Origin: Thioploca sp.
GTDB lineage: Bacteria > Pseudomonadota > Gammaproteobacteria > Beggiatoales > Beggiatoaceae
Length of the DNA stretch: 64,000 nt
NCBI GenBank assembly: GCA_012032555.1
Contig: JAAUSR010000001.1
Coordinates: 62,001 to 126,000, forward strand
Direction: 5' to 3'
The notes below the pieces were generated by a model. That model was not told the DNA's origin and did no database searches. It saw nothing but the letters and a program-made list of their open reading frames with translations. Shown here one piece after another: positions 51,812 through 60,830 of the stretch. The position numbers and the translations under genes are program-made. The stretch's first letter is position 1; every line of letters begins with the position of its first letter.

Positions 51812-52966
51812 TTACAATACCTCAGCTAAGGTCATTATCAAATTATCTAGCTGCTGTTCTTCATGGGAAGCGGATAACGTCACTCTTAAACGTGCTGTTC
51901 CTTGAGGTACTGTTGGTGGACGAATAGCGGTGACGATAATTTTGCGTTTATATAAAGCTTGGCTGACGGCTAAGGCACGTTCTGTTTTTTCTAAAAGAAT
52001 CGGTTGTATGGGTGTTACTGAAGGCATTAAAGGTAATTGGAATTGGTCAGCGACAGTACGAAAATAGGTAATCAGTTGTTGCAAACGTTGCCTTCGCCAA
52101 TTTTCTTCTTGAGCAATAATTAAACTGGTGCGAATCGTTTCTGCTAAAGCTGGTGGTAAAGCGGTGGTGTAAATGTAACTGCGGGCGGTTTGGATTAAGG
52201 TCTCAATCAGCAATTCGCTTCCTGCCACAAAGGCACCTAATACGCCAAAAGCTTTGCCTAAAGTTCCCATTAAAATCGGGACATCGTCTACGCTTAAGTT
52301 ATATTCTTGGACAGTACCACGACCGGTTTTACCCAATACGCCTAAACCATGTGCATCATCTACCATCAGCCAAGCTTGATAAGTTTTCGCCAATTGTACT
52401 AATTGAGGTAAATTGGCTAGATCGCCATCCATACTAAATACACCATCAGTAGCAATGAGTTTATGTCGAGCAGTGGATCGAGCCAGCAATCTTTCTAAAA
52501 CAGAGAGATCTTGATGAGGATAACGATGGATTTGTGCGCGTGACAGTAGAGCGGCATCAATGAGAGAAGCGTGATTAAGTTTATCTAAAAAGATAGCATC
52601 ATGGCGATCGAATAAAGCGGTAATAACCCCTAAATTAGCCATATAACCGGTTGAAAATAAAAGTGCTCGTTCGCGTCCAGTATAAGTAGCTAATTCGGTT
52701 TCGAGAGCATGATGAGCTTGAGTGTGTCCAGTGATAAGATGGGAAGCACCACTGCCTACCGCATAATGAGCGACAGCTTGTTGTAAAGTTTTTATTAATC
52801 GTGGATGATTAGCCAAACCGAGATAATCATTACTACAAAAGGCTAAGTAAGGCTGATCTTCTATCCATAAAATAGGTGCTTGTGGACCACAATGAATTTG
52901 GCGAGTTCGGTACAAAGCCGCTCGTTGACGTTGTTGGAGTAGCGTTTGTAGAAAATCTTGCATCAT
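51812..52966 (-). CDS. bioF: 8-amino-7-oxononanoate synthase
   Basis: PLP enzyme joining pimeloyl-ACP (or CoA) with alanine, first committed step of biotin ring formation. With start ATG 52966 it has 384 residues, the usual length; the open frame extends 17 codons upstream but those overlap bioD. Motifs: YLAFCSNDYLGLANHPRL, GSGASHLITGHTQAHHALE, NHASLIDAALLSRA, DDAHGLGVLGKTGRGT and the PLP lysine in MGTLGKAFGVLGAFV. A second ATG follows directly, so 52963 is also possible. It is divergent from bioD with only 22 bases between the start codons, so each promoter must lie inside the other gene or immediately at the junction. Confidence 0.95.
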   Translation of the reverse strand: MMQDFLQTLLQQRQRAALYRTRQIHCGPQAPILWIEDQPYLAFCSNDYLGLANHPRLIKTLQQAVAHYAVGSGASHLITGHTQAHHALETELATYTGRERALLFSTGYMANLGVITALFDRHDAIFLDKLNHASLIDAALLSRAQIHRYPHQDLSVLERLLARSTARHKLIATDGVFSMDGDLANLPQLVQLAKTYQAWLMVDDAHGLGVLGKTGRGTVQEYNLSVDDVPILMGTLGKAFGVLGAFVAGSELLIETLIQTARSYIYTTALPPALAETIRTSLIIAQEENWRRQRLQQLITYFRTVADQFQLPLMPSVTPIQPILLEKTERALAVSQALYKRKIIVTAIRPPTVPQGTARLRVTLSASHEEQQLDNLIMTLAEVL

Positions 52967-52988
52967 GAATAAGTTTGTAGGAGTAACC

Positions 52989-53672
52989 ATGAAATCAACT
53001 TGGTTTATCACCGGCACCGATACCGGGATAGGTAAAACGGGGTGTACTTTAGCATTAATTCAATATTTTAAAAATCAAGGCTTCCGTGTAGCGGGGATGA
53101 AGCCCATTGCGACGGGTTGTTATTATCAACAGGGTAACTTAAGAAATCGTGACGCTGAAGTAATTTTAACAACAAGTGGACTTGAAGTACCTTATGAATG
53201 GGTGAATCCTTATGCGTTTGAACCACCGATTGCGCCTCATTTAGCAGCGATACACGCTGGAATAACCATTGAAGTAGCCGCTATTGTTGATAAATACCAG
53301 CAATTATGCAATCACGCGGATATTATTATCATTGAAGGCATTGGTGGGTGGCGAGTTCCTATTAATACCAAACAAACATTAACCGATCTCGTATTAGCAC
53401 TCAATATCCCCGTTATTTTAGTAGTTGGTTTACGGTTAGGGTGCATTAATCACGCTTTATTAACGGCTGAAACTATTCAAAGCGATGGTTGCACTTTAGC
53501 TGGGTGGATAGCTAATTCTATTGATCATCAGTTTGATACGCTAGGTTCAATAGCAACCCTAAAGCCACGCTTGATGACTCCTTTACTAGCACAAATACCT
53601 TATTTAATTGACCCGGAGCCGTTACAATTTGCTCAAACATGGCCAGCTATCACAACCGATTTAACTGGATAA
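52989..53672 (+). CDS. bioD: Dethiobiotin synthetase
   Basis: ATP-dependent carboxylase closing the ureido ring to form dethiobiotin. I choose ATG 52989 (227 residues) because TAGGAG lies five bases before it and the protein then starts MKSTWFITGTDTGIGKTGCT, the normal N-terminus with the P-loop; an ATG at 52965 would overlap the bioF start. Further motifs are MKPIATGCYY, YAFEPPIAPHLAA and IIEGIGGWRVPI. The function is complementary to bioF on the other strand; bioA, bioB and bioC are not in this window. Confidence 0.95.
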   Translation: MKSTWFITGTDTGIGKTGCTLALIQYFKNQGFRVAGMKPIATGCYYQQGNLRNRDAEVILTTSGLEVPYEWVNPYAFEPPIAPHLAAIHAGITIEVAAIVDKYQQLCNHADIIIIEGIGGWRVPINTKQTLTDLVLALNIPVILVVGLRLGCINHALLTAETIQSDGCTLAGWIANSIDHQFDTLGSIATLKPRLMTPLLAQIPYLIDPEPLQFAQTWPAITTDLTG

Positions 53673-53692
53673 CTGATAATTAATTATAGCGG

Positions 53693-54238
53693 TTAATCAA
53701 CTAGAAAATGGTTAACAAAGTCAGCTAAATCATTATATATTGGTACATCGTCAAAACCGACCATTTCATCTACGGTTTGCTTACCCTTACCCGTTAATAC
53801 CAAGATCGGTTTAGCACCTGAAGCAATGGCCGCTTGTAAATCACAAAGTGAATCACCTATGACCGGTATATTGACTAAAGAAATACCCAAGCGATTAGCA
53901 ATATCTTGAAACATACCGGGTCGTGGTTTACGACATTGGCATTCTTCTTTGGGATGGTGTGGACAAAAGAAAACTGCTTCAATAGTACCACCCACATCTT
54001 CTAAGAATTTGTGCATCTTATGATGAATTTGATGCAAATCATCCAAAGTAAATAAGCCACGTGATAGTCCCGATTGGTTAGTCACTACAACAATTCGATA
54101 ACCGGCTTGATTCAATTTGGCAATGGCTTCCAAACTACCGGGAATTGCTTCCCATTCATCAGGAGATTTAATAAATTCATCGGAATCATGATTAATTACA
54201 CCATCTCTATCAAGAATGATCAATTGTTGCATAGCCAT
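53693..54238 (-). CDS. gmhB: D-glycero-beta-D-manno-heptose 1,7-bisphosphate 7-phosphatase
   Basis: HAD-superfamily phosphatase of the ADP-heptose pathway for lipopolysaccharide inner core. The 181-residue protein has the DXD nucleophile motif in IILDRDGVINHDSDEFIKSP, motif 2 in VVTNQSGLSRG, the zinc-binding group CPHHPKEECQCRKPRPGM, and motif 4 in VIGDSLCDLQAAIASG. Length and zinc site separate it from histidinol phosphatases. No other hep genes are adjacent. Convergent with bioD. Confidence 0.95.
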   Translation of the reverse strand: MAMQQLIILDRDGVINHDSDEFIKSPDEWEAIPGSLEAIAKLNQAGYRIVVVTNQSGLSRGLFTLDDLHQIHHKMHKFLEDVGGTIEAVFFCPHHPKEECQCRKPRPGMFQDIANRLGISLVNIPVIGDSLCDLQAAIASGAKPILVLTGKGKQTVDEMVGFDDVPIYNDLADFVNHFLVD

Positions 54239-54368
54239 GTTAAGCGTTAAGAATTCAAATTATTCTATAATATGTATGATATAAATTATTTTAGCTTATT
54301 ATTCATTAAGTTTATATAATAAATTGCAGTGATTTATTATTAGTTTTTAGGCGTTAGAGAATCTGTGT

Positions 54369-55331
54369 ATGAAGCAACGAATAGGTATTTGCACCAATTT
54401 TGGTAATTGTCCTACGGCTGACAGCAAAAGGAAAGTACCCATTACCGGTGGTGAAGATTTTTGTCCCAGTTGTGGTAGTCAATTAACCGAATACCGATCT
54501 GCTAAACGTTCACTCACTGGGTTGACTGGGTGGGTTTTCTGGTTATTTATTTTAATCGGAATATTGTTCTTGACCGGGCAATATTTAAATTTCAATTCAT
54601 TATTATCAATAAGTCATGTTAAGAAAATACCGTTGTTGACCAACCAAAACTGCTTATTAGATCAAAGTCCGACTCAGGATCAAATTGTCCAGGTACAGCA
54701 AATGTTACCGATGACTTATGTCCCGGCATTAACTAAATACCCCATACCGCGTGATATTCACCCATGGATGAAAACCGTGGATCAAATAACTCAAGAAGCT
54801 TTTTTTATCATGCGTCGAGAAGTCACCATTGGTGAATTTAAACGTTATGTTGCCAACCTTGTAGAAGCAGAAAGAACTCAATTCGGTTATGATTGGCAAC
54901 AAGATAGAAATGGCGTACCCCTTCCGGATGATTATCCGGTTAGTTCAATATCTTGGACAGCGGCTCAAAGTTATGCTAATTGGCTGACTCAAGTAACGGG
55001 TTGTTATCTTGCTTTACCAACCTATAATCAATGGATAGCGGCTGTCGTGCAATATGCGCAACCGGAACAAGCTATTACCCGTCAACAGGCCCAATCGCAA
55101 TTTTTACATCCTATTCAACGTCCACCAGTACCCGATAACATAGTTGACTTATTAGGTAATTTGCGTGAATGGTCTATTGATACCAGCAGTAGTGAACAAG
55201 CGTGTCCTAATAATGGGCATTATATTTTAGGTGAGGATTATAAAACTTGGTTACAATATATTGGTGGACAGCCGACTTGCGAAACAATGGCATTGGATAC
55301 TATCGGATTTCGGTTAGTACGCTTGCCATAA
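54369..55331 (+). CDS. Membrane-anchored SUMF1-domain protein with N-terminal zinc ribbon
   Basis: A 320-residue protein with an unusual layout. Residues 1-40 form a zinc-ribbon-like module (GICTNFGNCPTADS and DFCPSCGSQLTEYR) in the cytoplasm; a transmembrane helix follows (GWVFWLFILIGILFLTGQYL, about 58-77); the rest is a periplasmic SUMF1/formylglycine-generating-enzyme-like sulfatase-modifying domain: FFIMRREVTIGEFKRYV, YPVSSISWTAAQSYANWLTQ, LALPTYNQWIAAV, NIVDLLGNLREWSID and DTIGFRLVRLP. The two catalytic cysteines of true FGE are not evident, so it may bind rather than modify. No sulfatase gene is near. Confidence 0.8.
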   Translation: MKQRIGICTNFGNCPTADSKRKVPITGGEDFCPSCGSQLTEYRSAKRSLTGLTGWVFWLFILIGILFLTGQYLNFNSLLSISHVKKIPLLTNQNCLLDQSPTQDQIVQVQQMLPMTYVPALTKYPIPRDIHPWMKTVDQITQEAFFIMRREVTIGEFKRYVANLVEAERTQFGYDWQQDRNGVPLPDDYPVSSISWTAAQSYANWLTQVTGCYLALPTYNQWIAAVVQYAQPEQAITRQQAQSQFLHPIQRPPVPDNIVDLLGNLREWSIDTSSSEQACPNNGHYILGEDYKTWLQYIGGQPTCETMALDTIGFRLVRLP

Positions 55332-55358
55332 AATAAATTCTGGTCATTTCCTGCTGAG

Positions 55359-55378
55359 GCTGTTTAAAAAAACAGCCC
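55359..55378 (+). terminator. Stem-loop after the SUMF1-domain gene
   Basis: An 8-bp perfect stem GGCTGTTT/AAACAGCC with a 4-base A loop, 27 bases after the stop codon. It is followed by CCCCTTATG, not a T-run, so the terminator is of moderate strength. Confidence 0.6.
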
Positions 55379-55720
55379 CCCTTATGTCGTTACCATGATA
55401 ACTTGCCCTAAATTAGGCGATTTTCTCACCGAGAAAAAATTTGCAGATCGATTCCTTATTTTGCGCTAAAATACCCTGAATGAGCATATTGTTAAGTTTT
55501 TGTAAATAAAATAGTATTTATTTATGTATTATTAACTCAATAAATTTAGATATCTTTTTTTACCCAAAATGGGTTATAAATTAATACTAAAATTCTAACA
55601 ACCTCAACTAACGACTAAGCTTAAAACGTATGGAGTGGAATGGTGAGTCCATTAGCTATTCCCGCTGTCACCCCCAAAGCAAAAGTCGAATAATTAAGTG
55701 ATTTTTTCAAGGAGTGATAT
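55379..55720. other. Leader region upstream of glgA
   Basis: About 340 bases with no recognised gene. Just before glgA an ATG at 55640 opens an 18-codon frame (MVSPLAIPAVTPKAKVE) with a GGAG nearby; it could be a leader peptide but is just as likely chance. The middle part is AT-rich and probably holds the promoter. Confidence 0.35.
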
Positions 55721-57193
55721 ATGTACATCGTTATGGTTGCTTCTGAATGCGCTCCCGTATCTAAAGTTGGTGGCTTGGCTGATGTCGTCTATGGTCTCAG
55801 TCGCGAATTGGAAATTCGAGGTAACGATGTAGAAATTATCTTACCAAAATATGATTGCATGCGGTATGACCACATTTGGGGTCTTCATATTGCCTTTCAA
55901 GATTTGTGGGTGCCTTGGTGGAATGGTGCTATTCATTGCTCAGTTTGGTTTGGATCCGTCCATGGGCGAAAATGCTTCTTTATTGAACCTCACTCTAATG
56001 ATAACTTCTTTAAGCGCAATGCTTTCTATGGTTATCCTGACGACGCGCTACGCTTTGCATTTTTTAGTAAAGCCGCATTAGAGTTTATCCTGAAAAGTAA
56101 TAAACGTCCTGATGTTATTCATTGTCATGATTGGCAAGCCGGGCTAGTACCCGTTTTACTATTTGAAATATATAAATATCTTGGGCTAGAAAATCAAAGA
56201 ATCTGTTATACCATTCATAATTTTCGTTACCAGGGTATTACGGGTATGGATATTTTGTCAGCAACTCAGTTAAATCGCCCGGCTTATTACCTTCACCACG
56301 ACCGTCTGCGTGATAATGTCCATCCCAATGCGTTAAATTTTATGAAAGGTGGCATTGTGTATTCTAATTTTGTGACAACTGTTTCACCCAAACACGCTTG
56401 GGAGGCACATCATACTGATCAAGGACATGGATTAGGTGATACTTTACATATCCATCAAAATAAATTCGGTGGTATTCTTAATGGATTAGATTATGAAGTT
56501 TGGAATCCAGAAATTGATCCTTTAATTCCTTGTCACTATAGTATTAACCAGTTAGATAATAAATACGGTAACAAACAAGCCTTGCGTGATAGATTGTTAT
56601 TACGTCAAGATTTTAAACCAATTATTGCCTATGTAGGTAGATTGGACGTTCAAAAAGGCGTTCATCTCATTCGCCATGGACTATTTTACTCATTGTGGAA
56701 TAATGCGCAATTTGTCTTGTTGGGTTCTAGTCCGGAAACCAGTATTAATAATGAATTTTGGCGGCTAAAACAAGAGCTTAATGATAACCCAGATTGTCAT
56801 TTAGAAATTGGTTTTAATGAAGAATTAGCTCATTTGATCTACGCCGGTGCAGATATGATTATTATGCCAAGCCTTTATGAACCTTGCGGCTTAGCTCAAA
56901 TGATTGCATTGAGATATGGGACTGTTCCTATTGTTCGAGCGGTGGGTGGTTTAATAGACACGATCTTTGATCGAGACTATTCTGACAAACCAATTACGGC
57001 TCGCAATGGCTATGTTTTTTATGAAGCCAATTATCTTGGCATCGAACAGGCTATAAAACGTGCAATTGGTTTATGGTATGCTTATTCAAATGAATTTCAT
57101 AAACTGATTATTCAAGGAATGCAGTATAATTACTCCTGGCACTTATCGGGTCAACATTATCTCAATATCTATGAACATATTCGCAATAAATAA
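55721..57193 (+). CDS. glgA: Glycogen synthase (ADP-glucose type)
   Basis: GT5 glycosyltransferase that extends alpha-1,4-glucan from ADP-glucose. The 490-residue product starts MYIVMVASECAPVSKVGGLA with the KxGGL ADP-glucose-binding motif, has VIHCHDWQAGLVPVLLF, the core PIIAYVGRLDVQKGVHL, and the C-terminal PSLYEPCGLAQMIALRYGTV followed by PIVRAVGGLIDTIFD. An AAGGAG site precedes ATG 55721. It is followed after about 120 bases by a GH57 protein in the same direction, a pair that suggests glycogen metabolism, typical storage in large sulfur bacteria. Confidence 0.95.
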   Translation: MYIVMVASECAPVSKVGGLADVVYGLSRELEIRGNDVEIILPKYDCMRYDHIWGLHIAFQDLWVPWWNGAIHCSVWFGSVHGRKCFFIEPHSNDNFFKRNAFYGYPDDALRFAFFSKAALEFILKSNKRPDVIHCHDWQAGLVPVLLFEIYKYLGLENQRICYTIHNFRYQGITGMDILSATQLNRPAYYLHHDRLRDNVHPNALNFMKGGIVYSNFVTTVSPKHAWEAHHTDQGHGLGDTLHIHQNKFGGILNGLDYEVWNPEIDPLIPCHYSINQLDNKYGNKQALRDRLLLRQDFKPIIAYVGRLDVQKGVHLIRHGLFYSLWNNAQFVLLGSSPETSINNEFWRLKQELNDNPDCHLEIGFNEELAHLIYAGADMIIMPSLYEPCGLAQMIALRYGTVPIVRAVGGLIDTIFDRDYSDKPITARNGYVFYEANYLGIEQAIKRAIGLWYAYSNEFHKLIIQGMQYNYSWHLSGQHYLNIYEHIRNK

Positions 57194-57310
57194 GCGAATT
57201 TGTTGTCAGTTATTCGGATTAATGATTGAGCATATCACTGATAACTGTTCATTGATAACTGGATATGCAACTTAACTCATACGACTACCTCGTTCTCACT
57301 AACTGCCAAT

Positions 57311-58798
57311 ATGGATAATTCAGCAATGGTAAAAAATCCTTTAACTCACCCAGATAATTCATCAAAAACATTCACTGAGAATACCAAAAAGTCTTTACCT
57401 CAATCGGCTACAACCGCGTCAGCTCCAATTGAGAAATCACTAAGCCCTATAATCAAACCGAAAGAAGAAGTTTGGCCTTATTTTCCTGATTGGGAAGGGG
57501 ATCTACATTCAGAATATATTAATGGATTACCTAATGTTTGTGGTTCAGAGCGGCTTCTAGAAAAAAACTTACAAACCAGTCAAACACAGCCTATTTTTCT
57601 GCCAGAGAGCCATATTGATTTTGGGCGAATTCGTAGTGCTTGTGCTATCGCGTTACATATGCATCAACCTTTAATTCCAGCTGGTGGAGCAGATTTAAAA
57701 ACAGCCGAAATTATCAGTAACTTAAAATATATGATGGAAAATCAGTATATTGGTGACAACCATAATGCACCTATTTTTCATTGGTGTTACAAACGTATAG
57801 GAGAATTTATTCCTCAATTGGTCAATGAAGGTAAACAACCTCGAATTATGTTGGAATATTCGGGTACCTTATTTCATGGGTTACGCCATATGGGATTGCA
57901 TGATGTGTTCGACAATTTGAAAACCATCACGTGTGATCATAATTATCGACGCACGGTGGAATGGTTGGGTTGTCCATGGGGTCATGCGGTAGCGCCTTCT
58001 ACGCCAGTACAAGATTACCGTCTTCATGTTCGCGCTTGGCAACACCATTTTGCGACGATTTTTGGTATGGATGCCTTAAGCCGAGTACGTGGCTTTTCTC
58101 CCTCAGAAATGGCTTTACCGAATCATCCCGATGTTGCTTATGAATTTGTAAAAATTCTGCTTGATTGTGGTTATCAATGGGTTTTAGTACAGGAACACTC
58201 GGTTGAACGTTCAGAAAATGGCCATGGTCCAGATCGTCCGCATATTCCTCATGTACTCAAGTGTACCAATTCGCGTGGCGAAACGGCCCAAATTATTGCC
58301 ATTATTAAAACCCAAGGTAGTGATACTAAGTTAGTTGCCCAGATGCAACCCTATTATGAAGCCAGAGGGTTATCGCGTGAAAAATTAACCGGTAAGCTAA
58401 TCCCACCATTAGTAACTCAAATTGCCGATGGTGAAAATGGGGGAGTAATGATGAATGAGTTTCCTCATAAATTTTTTGAAGTAGCTAATGATTGCTCTGG
58501 TTCTGATGTTCCCATGATGAATGTAACTGAGTATTTAGAACATTTGTTTGCTATGGGTATTCAGGAAAAAGACCTTCCGGTTGTACAGCCAATTATGCAA
58601 AAGCGGATTTGGGACCGCTTCCGTCCTGGTGATGGTCCCGAAAAAATGACTAAAGTTATTGAGGAACTTAAGCAAGAAGATAGTCGATTTCATATGGAAG
58701 GTGGTAGTTGGACTAACAATATTTCTTGGGTACATGGCTATGAAAATGTCCTTGGTCCAATGGAAAAATTAAGTTCACTTTTTCATGAAAATTTTTAA
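57311..58798 (+). CDS. Glycoside hydrolase family 57 protein (frameshifted near the C-terminus)
   Basis: A 495-residue GH57-type protein. The first ~90 residues are a low-complexity polar extension; the catalytic-type barrel starts at RSACAIALHMHQPLIPAGGA, with the HxHQP motif of the family, then GEFIPQLVNEGKQPRIMLEY, PWGHAVAPSTPVQDYRLHVR, FSPSEMALPNHPDVAYEF and DGENGGVMMNEFPHKFFEVA. GH57 enzymes include branching enzymes and amylases; which one cannot be told here. The frame ends early at FHENF: in the +1 frame the sequence continues with a family-like tail (next entry), so a base has been gained in an A4T5 run near 58790. Together they give about 550 residues. Likely works on the product of glgA. 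Confidence 0.85.
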   Translation: MDNSAMVKNPLTHPDNSSKTFTENTKKSLPQSATTASAPIEKSLSPIIKPKEEVWPYFPDWEGDLHSEYINGLPNVCGSERLLEKNLQTSQTQPIFLPESHIDFGRIRSACAIALHMHQPLIPAGGADLKTAEIISNLKYMMENQYIGDNHNAPIFHWCYKRIGEFIPQLVNEGKQPRIMLEYSGTLFHGLRHMGLHDVFDNLKTITCDHNYRRTVEWLGCPWGHAVAPSTPVQDYRLHVRAWQHHFATIFGMDALSRVRGFSPSEMALPNHPDVAYEFVKILLDCGYQWVLVQEHSVERSENGHGPDRPHIPHVLKCTNSRGETAQIIAIIKTQGSDTKLVAQMQPYYEARGLSREKLTGKLIPPLVTQIADGENGGVMMNEFPHKFFEVANDCSGSDVPMMNVTEYLEHLFAMGIQEKDLPVVQPIMQKRIWDRFRPGDGPEKMTKVIEELKQEDSRFHMEGGSWTNNISWVHGYENVLGPMEKLSSLFHENF

Positions 58799-58958
58799 AG
58801 GACATGTTCCCTCTAATGAGCATCGGTATCGTAATGCGTTATTTCATTTGATGGTTTCACAAACGAGTTGTTATCGTTATTGGGGGCAAGGATTATGGAC
58901 TGACTATGGTCAAGAAGTGTGTCGACGGGCACATGATATTCTCGTTTATGATTTTTAG
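58785..58958 (+). pseudogene. Detached C-terminal tail of the GH57 protein
   Basis: In the +1 frame relative to the main gene, starting by chance with ATG 58785, the text reads MKIFKGHVPSNEHRYRNALF, HLMVSQTSCYRYWGQGLWTD and YGQEVCRRAHDILVYDF before a TAG. SQTSCYRYWGQGxWTDYG is a well conserved ending of this GH57 subgroup, so it belongs to the preceding protein. The overlap with the main gene is 14 bases. It is not likely to be an independent gene. Confidence 0.75.
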
Positions 58959-59104
58959 TCGTAACTAAAATTGTATTTAAATATCTTAGTAAAACAGAAT
59001 AGTACTTTTTTATAAGGGCTATTTTTATATCAATTTAGCGAAGACTGGTAAGTCCTTTTGCCAGTCCTAGCCTATTTCAACTTATTTCATTTCTTCATAA
59101 TTAT

Positions 59105-59911
59105 TTATTTTGAATTGATTGCCAATTTAGTTTTAGCAGATTCTTTCCTAAATTCCTTGATATAGAGAATGAATAAGAATACACTTCCTAATAAATACCT
59201 TTTCCACATTCTCCTGGGTTCTAGCCATACGCGGTGCAACCATTCTAGCCCTGTTTTTTGTAGAAAACGAGGTGCTCTCTTCTTGATACCGACATAAAAC
59301 TCCGCAGAAGCACCTAACAGTAAAAAGAGCGGTGAATCTATCCGTTCCGCTTGTAATTGAGCATGAAGAGCTAATCCCAGTAATTCTTGTTTAGGAAAAC
59401 CAACGCCGATAATGACATACTTTGGTCTGAATTTTTTAATTCTATCCAAATTATCGGTACATATTTTATCGAATTCAACACTGTCTACCTGAAAAAAAGG
59501 TGGCGTATAATAAGTAATATTCTCGTAATCTTGTTTTAGTTTTATTCCCACCCGTTCTTCACTGACAATGACTAAAATTTTTTCTTGTTCTTGTTTAGCA
59601 TGTTGCCATATCAAAGGAAATAAATCACTTCCCGTTAAGCGGGCTTGTAACGGTTTACGAACTAATCGACTAAACAACATAATAGACTGACCATCTGGCA
59701 AAATGAATAAAGCTTGGCTCAGTTGTTTTTTTAAAGTGTGATTTTGAGGGTTATCTAATTTGATAATTTGATCCGCATTAGGGGTAACCACAAAAGGGAG
59801 TTTTTGGTCATAATCCGGGTGGTTTTGATAATCTATTAGCTGAGCTAAAAAGGCTTTATAATTACGAGCAGAAATAAAATCCAGATCGAAAAGGTTAATT
59901 TTATAATACAT
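59105..59911 (-). CDS. WecG/TagA/CpsF family glycosyltransferase
   Basis: A 268-residue GT26-family transferase that adds ManNAc-type sugars to lipid-linked intermediates. Motifs: FVVTPNADQIIKLDNPQ, LFILPDGQSIMLFSRLV, RLTGSDLFPLIWQHAKQ, PKYVIIGVGFPKQELLG, LFLLLGASAEFYVGIKKRAP, then LEWLHRVWLEPRRMWKRYL, all in family order. A hydrophobic/basic C-terminus associates it with the membrane. Downstream of a frameshifted epimerase on the same strand with a 89-base gap, which fits a surface polysaccharide locus. An inverted repeat AGACTGG/CCAGTC (about 59043-59066) may terminate the transcript. Confidence 0.93.
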   Translation of the reverse strand: MYYKINLFDLDFISARNYKAFLAQLIDYQNHPDYDQKLPFVVTPNADQIIKLDNPQNHTLKKQLSQALFILPDGQSIMLFSRLVRKPLQARLTGSDLFPLIWQHAKQEQEKILVIVSEERVGIKLKQDYENITYYTPPFFQVDSVEFDKICTDNLDRIKKFRPKYVIIGVGFPKQELLGLALHAQLQAERIDSPLFLLLGASAEFYVGIKKRAPRFLQKTGLEWLHRVWLEPRRMWKRYLLGSVFLFILYIKEFRKESAKTKLAINSK

Positions 59912-60000
59912 GTTGTCTGCAACTCAGTTTTAAAATAGCTATAAATTAAAAGCTTTGCTTCCTTGGTTCCATTGGCATAGTAAGGAAAAATTATGCTAAT

Positions 60001-60690
60001 TTAACGCGTTAATTGAAACGGTAAAATGATAACTTTGTCTGGTTGTGGTAAAGACTGATATTGTAATTGAGTATAGTTGATTGTACGTATTATCTTAGGA
60101 AGGAAAAACCAGTCAGGTAAAGTAGGTAGTGGAATTAGGAAAGTATTATATTGGCGTGAGATCTGTTTAGCTAAATCCCAAACCCAACAAGGCGTGTCAC
60201 CCACGATGTTAAAAATCTTTTGCCGATTATTATCTTGAATTAAATCAATGATTGTTTCAGCTATATCGGATACTAACACGGGTAGATGAAGATTGCCAGG
60301 GTAAAGCATTACTGTTACTAATTTATGCGCGATGTGTTTCTCTAATCGCTCAGCATCACCTTTACCCTCCCAAGACCAAATTAAGCTTGGACGGATGATA
60401 ATAGCCTTGGAACCGAGCAAATTTTTTTCTGCTCGCCGCTTAGTGAGTGTATAACGATCCTGAAGACTATTTACCATAACACTGATAGAACTGATGTGGA
60501 TAAAAATCCCCTTAGGATTAAGCGAACGAAATATTAACTCGAATTGACTAGGAAACTCAGCATTAACATATTCTTCTAATTCAGTTTGAGGATAACGACT
60601 CACTGCAGTATGAACTAGAACGTCTAATGGGGAAGGCGTTAGTAATTGCTGAATATAAAAAGGATTTTTAATTTCCGGGGTACGAGGCAA
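60001..60690 (-). CDS. NAD-dependent epimerase/dehydratase-like protein (frameshifted, main part)
   Basis: 229 residues of a short-chain (extended SDR) sugar-nucleotide epimerase-like protein: DVLVHTAVSRYPQTELEEYV, FIHISSISVMVNSLQDRYTL, TKRRAEKNLL (degenerate Y-x-x-x-K active site region), AIIIRPSLIWSW, and IFNIVGDTPCWVWDLAKQIS. The N-terminal NAD-binding glycine motif is missing from this frame but is encoded just upstream in another frame (next entry); the two are separated at a run of seven A. Restored, the protein would have about 260 residues. Product and substrate unknown; position next to WecG/TagA suggests polysaccharide synthesis. Confidence 0.8.
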   Translation of the reverse strand: MPRTPEIKNPFYIQQLLTPSPLDVLVHTAVSRYPQTELEEYVNAEFPSQFELIFRSLNPKGIFIHISSISVMVNSLQDRYTLTKRRAEKNLLGSKAIIIRPSLIWSWEGKGDAERLEKHIAHKLVTVMLYPGNLHLPVLVSDIAETIIDLIQDNNRQKIFNIVGDTPCWVWDLAKQISRQYNTFLIPLPTLPDWFFLPKIIRTINYTQLQYQSLPQPDKVIILPFQLTR

Positions 60691-60717
60691 AGTAATCCCG
60701 GTGACTTGATAGCCTTT

Positions 60718-60782
60718 TTTTGGCTAGCTGTAGTAAGCGCTGTTCCTAAAAAACCGGTTATTCCGGTAATCCCAATTTGCAT
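60718..60782 (-). pseudogene. Detached N-terminus of the epimerase with the NAD-binding motif
   Basis: ATG 60782 reads MQIGITGITGFLGTALTTAS before a run of A (CAAAAAAAGG). The GxxGxxG Rossmann motif is clear. In this frame the text then degenerates, but one extra A would join it to GYQVTGITLPRTPEIKN of the main part. So one base is missing from an A8 run, either truly or in the sequence data. Confidence 0.75.
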
Positions 60783-60830
60783 AACCAGAGTAAATTAAAC
60801 TTGTTACACTTAAATAGCCCTGTTTAAACC

